A stretch of 9,908 nt of DNA from DATEMK01 sp035275625 (GTDB lineage Bacteria > Bacteroidota > Bacteroidia > AKYH767-A > OLB10), in the NCBI GenBank assembly GCA_035275625.1, contig DATEMK010000213.1:1-9908 (forward strand). Direction: 5' to 3'. Under the pieces are notes generated by a model. That model made no database searches, had not been told where the DNA came from, and saw only the letters and a list, made by a program, of their open reading frames with translations. The position numbers and the translations under genes are program-made. Positions 6,247 through 9,908 of this stretch are shown piece by piece (position 1 is the first letter of the stretch; each line of letters starts with the position of its first letter).

Positions 6247-6305
6247 GCCACTAATTGCACAAATTAACACGAATTGAATTAGTGAAAATTGGTGTAATTT
6301 GTGGC
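6247..6305. repeat. 59-bp palindromic repeat R4 (nuoF-nuoG junction)
   Basis: It has the same six-box plan as R2. The left boxes are CACTAATT, CACAAATT and CACGAATT, the centre is G, and the right boxes are AATTAGTG, AATTGGTG and AATTTGTG. GC frames both ends. It starts two bases after the nuoF stop and ends 11 bp before the nuoG ATG. Its closing GTG is followed in frame by a stop after four codons, so here the repeat does not supply the start codon. Confidence 0.92.
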
Positions 6306-6316
6306 AACAAAATAAT

Positions 6317-7294
6317 ATGCCTAAAGTAACCATAGACGGTCATACAATAGAAGTTCCAGAAGGAACAACGATATTAAATGCTGCACGCATGATCGGGGGA
6401 GAAATTGTTCCTCCAGCAATGTGTTATTATACGAAACTGAAAACAAGCGGTGGCTATTGCAGAACGTGTATTGTAAACGTTACAAAGGGTTCTGATAAAG
6501 ACCCGCGACCGATGCCAAAACCGGTTGCATCCTGCCGTCAGCCTGTGATGGATGGTATGGAAGTAAAAAATATTACTTCGCCTGAATTGCTTGAAGCACG
6601 TGCAGGAGTTGTAGAATTTTTATTAATCAACCATCCACTTGACTGCCCTATTTGTGACCAGGCAGGAGAATGTGATTTGCAGGATTTGGCTTATGAACAT
6701 GGTGCTGCAAAAACACGATATGAATTTAAGCGTAGAGAATTTGAAAAAATTGATATTGGTGATAAAATAAAATTGCACATGACGCGCTGCATTCTTTGTT
6801 ACCGTTGCGTGAAAGTTGCTGAACAATTATGTCCCGGTCGTGTGCATGGAGTAATCAATCGCGGAGATGTTTCTGAAATTTCAACGTACATTCAAAATGC
6901 AGTTGACAATGAAATGTCAGGAAACATGATTGATGTTTGTCCGGTTGGTGCTTTAACAGACCGAACTTTTCGATTCAAATCCAGGGTGTGGTTTACAAAA
7001 CCAATGGATGCGCACCGCAAATGTGACAAGTGTTGCGGCAAAGTTGCCTTATGGATGAGCGGAGAAGAAATTTATCGCGTTACGGGAAGAAAAGATAAAT
7101 ACGGAGAAGTGGAAGACTGGATTTGTAATGAATGTCGTTTTGAAAAGAAAGATAAAACGGATTGGACCATCGAAGGGCCAAGACACATAGACAGACATTC
7201 TGTTATTTCGCAAAATCATTATGAACAATTGAAGCAATTAAAGATTGATATTTCAAGACAGAAAAAATTATTAGAAAAAGCGCATAATAATTAA
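6317..7294 (+). CDS. nuoG: NADH-quinone oxidoreductase subunit G, short form
   Basis: This 325-aa protein is NuoG, the iron-sulfur wire of the NADH module. The N-terminal [2Fe-2S] ferredoxin domain has Cys36, Cys48, Cys51 and Cys73. The His-ligated [4Fe-4S] motif is His106, Cys110, Cys113 and Cys119. A further [4Fe-4S] set is Cys158, Cys161, Cys164 and Cys208, with an extra Cys172. More cysteines follow at 236, 239, 240, 260 and 263 (CDKCCG, WICNEC). They sit where cluster N7 lies in longer forms, but with different spacing. The large molybdopterin-oxidoreductase-like domain of enterobacterial NuoG (about 900 aa) is absent. Short forms are usual in Bacteroidota, so I do not read this as a broken gene. 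I chose the ATG at 6317 because MPKVTIDG begins the ferredoxin domain directly. A further-upstream TTG at 6299 would start within repeat R4. Confidence 0.95.
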   Translation: MPKVTIDGHTIEVPEGTTILNAARMIGGEIVPPAMCYYTKLKTSGGYCRTCIVNVTKGSDKDPRPMPKPVASCRQPVMDGMEVKNITSPELLEARAGVVEFLLINHPLDCPICDQAGECDLQDLAYEHGAAKTRYEFKRREFEKIDIGDKIKLHMTRCILCYRCVKVAEQLCPGRVHGVINRGDVSEISTYIQNAVDNEMSGNMIDVCPVGALTDRTFRFKSRVWFTKPMDAHRKCDKCCGKVALWMSGEEIYRVTGRKDKYGEVEDWICNECRFEKKDKTDWTIEGPRHIDRHSVISQNHYEQLKQLKIDISRQKKLLEKAHNN

Positions 7295-7295
7295 A

Positions 7296-7354
7296 GCCAC
7301 AAATTACACAAATTTTCAACAATTAAATTTGTGTTAATTAGTGTAATTAGTGAC
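7296..7354. repeat. 59-bp palindromic repeat R5 (nuoG-nuoH junction)
   Basis: It has the six-box plan again: CACAAATT, CACAAATT, CAACAATT, central A, AATTTGTG, AATTAGTG, AATTAGTG. It opens with GC and closes with AC rather than GC. The third left box and the closing dinucleotide have drifted, but length and spacing are kept exactly. It begins one base after the nuoG stop and ends 8 bp before the nuoH ATG. Confidence 0.9.
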
Positions 7355-7362
7355 AACTAAAA

Positions 7363-8403
7363 ATGGAAACCTCGTTAATAATTTTTAAGCTCATTTTCGT
7401 TGTTGCAATTTTTCTTATTTCACTTTTAATTGCAATGTACTCCACTTATGCAGAACGTAAAGTTGCTGCATTTCTCCAGGACAGGATTGGTCCTAACCGT
7501 GCAGGTCCGTTTGGAATTTTACAACCTGTCGCTGACGGAGTAAAAATGTTTATGAAAGAAGAAATTATTCCATCTCATGCTGATAAAGCGCTTTTTATTT
7601 TAGGTCCCTGTGTGATGATGCTTACTGCCTGCATGACAGGCGTTGTAATTCCGTGGGGAAAATCTTTAGTCATAAATGGAAAAGAATACCTGATGCAGAT
7701 AACGGACGTCAACATCGGAATTCTGTATGTGTTCGGAGTTGTTTCAATTGGTGTGTATGGAATCATGATTGGCGGCTGGGCTTCCAATAATAAATATTCA
7801 TTGCTCGGTGCAATGCGTGCTTCTTCTCAAATGATAAGCTATGAACTTGCAATGGGAATGTCCATCGTTGCTTTGGTGATGACAACAGGAACTTTAAGCA
7901 TACGCGAAATTGTAGAACAACAACAGGGTTGGCATTGGAATATTTTATATCAGCCGCTCGGATTTTTTATTTTCCTGGTTTGCGCATTTGCAGAAACAAA
8001 CAGAACACCATTTGATTTGCCGGAATGTGAAACGGAATTGGTGGGCGGATATCATACCGAATATTCTTCCATGAAATTAGGGTTTTATTTATTTGCGGAA
8101 TACATCAACATGTTTATCTCATCTGCGATCATGGCTTCACTTTTCTTTGGAGGATATAATTTTCCATTCATCGAAAGATTAAACATTGACCATAACTGGA
8201 TTTCATTAATCGGGACAACCATCTTCTTCGGAAAAATATTCTTCTTTATCTTCTTGTTTATGTGGGTACGCTGGACAATTCCAAGGTTCAGGTATGATCA
8301 ATTAATGCATTTGGGATGGAGAATTATGATTCCGTTGGCAATTGCAAATGTGTTATTAACGGGAGTAATTTCATTGTGGAAAAATGGATTATTTCATTGG
8401 TGA
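7363..8403 (+). CDS. nuoH: NADH-quinone oxidoreductase subunit H
   Basis: This 346-aa protein is NuoH/ND1, the membrane subunit that forms the quinone entry channel and joins the peripheral arm to the proton-pumping arm. About eight membrane segments are visible, near 5-26, 74-96, 115-138, 155-178, 195-213, 240-265, 280-302 and 320-338. Family landmarks are ERKVAAFLQDRIGPNRAG (31-48), the loop ETNRTPFDLPECETELVGGY (211-230) with its row of acidic residues, and WVRWTIPRFRYDQLM (301-315). The ATG lies 8 bp after repeat R5. There is no clear Shine-Dalgarno site; the upstream bases are an A-rich ACAACTAAAA. Length and motifs are normal. It is followed by a small unknown gene instead of directly by nuoI. 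Confidence 0.98.
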   Translation: METSLIIFKLIFVVAIFLISLLIAMYSTYAERKVAAFLQDRIGPNRAGPFGILQPVADGVKMFMKEEIIPSHADKALFILGPCVMMLTACMTGVVIPWGKSLVINGKEYLMQITDVNIGILYVFGVVSIGVYGIMIGGWASNNKYSLLGAMRASSQMISYELAMGMSIVALVMTTGTLSIREIVEQQQGWHWNILYQPLGFFIFLVCAFAETNRTPFDLPECETELVGGYHTEYSSMKLGFYLFAEYINMFISSAIMASLFFGGYNFPFIERLNIDHNWISLIGTTIFFGKIFFFIFLFMWVRWTIPRFRYDQLMHLGWRIMIPLAIANVLLTGVISLWKNGLFHW

Positions 8404-8405
8404 CA

Positions 8406-8431
8406 TCAACGAAATAGAAATCAATATGAAT
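8406..8431. repeat. Left arm of a diverged inverted repeat around the 99-aa unknown gene
   Basis: This sequence begins TCAACGAA and aligns with the reverse complement of the stretch ending at 8754. By my hand alignment 21 of 25 positions match with one gap. It lies three bases after the nuoH stop and runs into the ATG of the next gene. It appears related in plan to the left arm of the 59-bp palindromes but has drifted. Confidence 0.6.
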
Positions 8432-8729
8432 GGCAAGAACTAATTGGAAAAAATTAAGGAAGCAATCAGAAGAATATGTTAGAATTGGACAAAGGGGTGT
8501 TGATGAAGCCATAAAAGACAGTTTTAGTAAAGGAATTCCTGTGGTTTTTGGAAGAGAAGGTAAAATCATTTGGCAATATCCTGACGGTTATGAAACAACA
8601 AAATCTCCTTTCAAAAAGGTAAAGGGAAAACAAGAGTGGACTGCGGAAGCTGAAAGAAGGAGAAAAAAATATTTTGAAAGTTTGAAAGGTAACAAGAATT
8701 CAAAATCACATAAAGAAACAGATTCGTAA
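8430..8729 (+). CDS. Small basic protein of unknown function
   Basis: I do not recognise this 99-aa protein with certainty. It has a helical, charged N-terminus (NWKKLRKQSEEYVRIGQRGV, 5-24), then a strand-turn-strand section KGIPVVFGREGKIIWQYPDG (34-53). The C-terminus is very lysine- and arginine-rich and probably disordered. There is no signal peptide, membrane segment or cysteine. The GIPVV...GKI...YPDG pattern recalls small Bacteroidota proteins of unknown role, some found near toxin-antitoxin-like genes, but that is a weak impression. It is not a complex I subunit. The ATG lies at the edge of the left inverted arm, and the last codon and stop (TCG TAA) lie in the right arm. The gene therefore fills the space between the arms. 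It starts 26 bp after nuoH and has no close Shine-Dalgarno site. Confidence 0.65.
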   Translation: MARTNWKKLRKQSEEYVRIGQRGVDEAIKDSFSKGIPVVFGREGKIIWQYPDGYETTKSPFKKVKGKQEWTAEAERRRKKYFESLKGNKNSKSHKETDS

Positions 8730-8753
8730 ATTCGTATTAATTCGTATTCGTTG
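8722..8753. repeat. Half-element R7, right arm of the diverged inverted repeat before nuoI
   Basis: This is a run of ATTCGTA, AATTCGTA, AATTCGTA and TTCGTTG units at about 7-10 bp spacing. It has the same plan as R1 and R3, but with GTA in place of GTG. It contains the stop codon of the 99-aa gene (8727-8729) and ends right at the nuoI ATG. It pairs with 8406-8431. Confidence 0.65.
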
Positions 8754-9293
8754 ATGCAATTAACAAACAGAAGTAAAGTAGCCGTCAATAAACAAATGAC
8801 TTTTATGGAAAAGCTGTATTTACCGGCTATTCTTGGCGGATTGAGAATTACCATCAGTCATTTTTTCAAAAAGAAAGTTACCATCAGTTATCCCGAAGTA
8901 AAAAAGCCTTTTTCTTCAGTGTGGCGTGGTTGGCATGTACTGAAGCGCGATGAACAGGGGCGTGAAAATTGTACAGCCTGCGGGTTGTGTGCCGTTGCAT
9001 GTCCTGCTGAAGCAATCACGATGACTGCAGCAGAAAGAAAAAAAGGAGAAGAAAATTTATACCGCGAAGAAAAGTATGCATCGGTTTATGAAATAAATAT
9101 GTTGCGTTGCATCTTCTGCGGATTATGTGAAGAAGCCTGCCCGAAAGAAGCAATTTTTCTGACAGACAGACTTGTTCCTTCTGACATGATACGTGAAAAT
9201 TTTATTTTCGGAAAAGATAAATTAACTGAGGGAGTTGAACCTGAAAAAAGAATTGATATCAGCAAACGGGCCTGGGCTCATAGAACAAAATAA
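8754..9293 (+). CDS. nuoI: NADH-quinone oxidoreductase subunit I (two [4Fe-4S] clusters)
   Basis: This 179-aa protein is NuoI, the TYKY-type ferredoxin subunit that holds clusters N6a and N6b and carries electrons towards N2 in NuoB. Two ferredoxin motifs are complete: Cys73, Cys76, Cys79 and Cys83 (CTACGLCAVACP), and Cys119, Cys122, Cys125 and Cys129 (CIFCGLCEEACP). The N-terminal stretch, about 16-40, carries MEKLYLPAILGGLRITISHF and a basic FKKK, as expected of the membrane-surface helix. I use the ATG at 8754; the TTG directly before it (8751) is an alternative that adds one residue. The gene abuts repeat half-element R7 at its start, and its stop (9291-9293) directly touches repeat R6. 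Confidence 0.97.
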   Translation: MQLTNRSKVAVNKQMTFMEKLYLPAILGGLRITISHFFKKKVTISYPEVKKPFSSVWRGWHVLKRDEQGRENCTACGLCAVACPAEAITMTAAERKKGEENLYREEKYASVYEINMLRCIFCGLCEEACPKEAIFLTDRLVPSDMIRENFIFGKDKLTEGVEPEKRIDISKRAWAHRTK

Positions 9294-9352
9294 GCCACGA
9301 ATTACACAGGTTAACGCGAATTTAATTTGTGAAAATTCGTGTAATTAGTGGC
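9294..9352. repeat. 59-bp palindromic repeat R6 (nuoI-nuoJ junction)
   Basis: It has the six-box plan: CACGAATT, CACAGGTT, CGCGAATT, central T, AATTTGTG, AATTCGTG, AATTAGTG, framed by GC at both ends. It is exactly 59 bp like R2, R4 and R5, with drift in the second and third left boxes. It begins at the base after the nuoI stop. A further 72 bp of AT-rich sequence without a recognisable feature separates it from nuoJ. Confidence 0.92.
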
Positions 9353-9424
9353 GAAATTTTTAAATGAAACAAAAGAGCAATTTCTAAATTCGCAACCTGA
9401 AAAAATAACTTTTACATTTACCTG

Positions 9425-9908
9425 ATGTTGCAATACGCTTTCTACACACTTTCTTTTCTATCCGTTTTCAGCGCTTTGATGGTGGTGTTTTCCAAAAAGC
9501 CTGTACACTCTGTTTTATATCTTATCTTTTGTTTTTTCACCATTGCGGGGCATTATGTTTTATTGAATGCGCAATTTCTCGCAGCGGTGCATGTAATTGT
9601 TTATGCCGGGGCCATTATGGTGTTATTTCTTTATACCATCATGTTTATTAATATGAATGAGGAAATGGAACCTCATAAAAATAATTTTATAAAAGCGGGA
9701 GCAGTAATTGCAGGAGGATTGCTGTTATTGGTTTTGGTGAGTTCATTAAAAGGAACTGAAACTATTCCGTTAAATAATTTAAACGGAAATGATATCGGGC
9801 TTGTAAAAAATTTAGGAAAAGTTTTATATGATAAATATATGTTGCCGTTCGAAGTTTCTGCATTGTTATTTCTTGCAGCAATGGTCGGGGCGGTGATGCT
9901 GGGGAAAA
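9425..9908 (+). CDS. nuoJ: NADH-quinone oxidoreductase subunit J, 3' end cut by window edge
   Basis: 161 codons are open to the window edge. The protein is NuoJ/ND6, a membrane subunit next to NuoK. Its most typical stretch is VHVIVYAGAIMVLFLYTIMF (55-74), the helix that in known structures carries a pi-bulge near a conserved Tyr (here Tyr60). Further membrane segments are seen near 4-22, 28-46, 90-107 and 141-159. Position after nuoI is standard. The start at 9425 is the first ATG giving the usual N-terminus (MLQYAFYTLSFLSVFSALMV). No Shine-Dalgarno site is visible. Fewer than about 20 residues should be missing if it has the usual Bacteroidota length. Confidence 0.94.
   Translation, partial: MLQYAFYTLSFLSVFSALMVVFSKKPVHSVLYLIFCFFTIAGHYVLLNAQFLAAVHVIVYAGAIMVLFLYTIMFINMNEEMEPHKNNFIKAGAVIAGGLLLLVLVSSLKGTETIPLNNLNGNDIGLVKNLGKVLYDKYMLPFEVSALLFLAAMVGAVMLGK

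Noticed and set aside
6299..6316. Upstream TTG start extending nuoG by six residues (MWQQNN)
   Set aside because: It lies in repeat R4, and the ATG at 6317 gives the family's normal ferredoxin-domain N-terminus.
6317..7294. nuoG as a truncated pseudogene
   Set aside because: The reading frame ends cleanly just before a repeat that sits at other intact junctions, all cluster motifs for the short form are present, and short NuoG is common in Bacteroidota.
3837..9352. CRISPR array
   Set aside because: The repeats are separated by whole genes, not by regular short spacers, and no cas genes are present.
9364..9387. Tiny open frame ATG...TAA (MKQKSNF) between R6 and nuoJ
   Set aside because: At seven codons, with no ribosome binding site and no evidence of conservation, it is most likely chance.
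9406..9413. TAACTTTT as an internal promoter box ahead of nuoJ
   Set aside because: It matches TAnnTTTG at only seven of eight positions in AT-rich sequence and has no -33 partner; too weak to call.

Overview
The window carries most of a respiratory complex I (NADH:quinone oxidoreductase) operon on the + strand. It runs in the order nuoA, B, C, D, E, F, G, H, I and the start of nuoJ, and nuoJ runs off the right edge. A divergent carotenoid hydroxylase gene (crtZ-like) runs off the left edge. Several features point to an AT-rich member of Bacteroidota: separate nuoC and nuoD, a short NuoG (325 aa) without the molybdopterin-type domain, exact TAnnTTTG promoter boxes, few Shine-Dalgarno sequences, and a CrtZ carotenoid hydroxylase. 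A more exact lineage cannot be read from the sequence.

Layout. Positions 1-415 (-) hold the crtZ-like gene. Positions 416-548 are a divergent promoter region with one TAnnTTTG box facing each way. Positions 549-1991 hold nuoA, nuoB and nuoC, tightly packed. Positions 2025-2617 hold a DUF4160-DUF2442 pair set between nuoC and nuoD. Positions 2630-3832 hold nuoD and 3860-4402 nuoE. Positions 4462-4878 hold a GxxExxY (PD-(D/E)XK-like) gene set between nuoE and nuoF. Then come nuoF (4901-6244), nuoG (6317-7294) and nuoH (7363-8403). A 99-aa gene of unknown function (8430-8729) is set between nuoH and nuoI (8754-9293), and nuoJ begins at 9425. NuoE, F and G form the NADH-oxidising arm, NuoB, C, D and I form the connecting arm that passes electrons to quinone, and NuoA, H and J are membrane subunits. 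K, L, M and N would be expected to the right.

The most striking structure is not a gene. From the end of nuoD onward, every gene junction contains a member of one repeat family. Four copies are exactly 59 bp long. Each is an odd-length imperfect palindrome made of three CACNAATT boxes, one central base and three AATTNGTG boxes, spaced 9-10 bp. Two half-elements end in GTGGC and appear to supply the GTG start codons of nuoE and nuoF, and one full copy supplies the nuoE stop codon. A diverged inverted pair brackets the 99-aa unknown gene almost exactly. The GxxExxY gene lies between a full copy and a half copy. The junctions before nuoD, including those around the DUF4160-DUF2442 pair, lack the repeat.

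The operon therefore looks like a conserved respiratory operon that has taken up three small accessory inserts. Two of them are tied to the palindromic repeat, and the repeat has become part of the coding boundaries. No rRNA, tRNA, CRISPR array, transposase or clear intrinsic terminator was seen.
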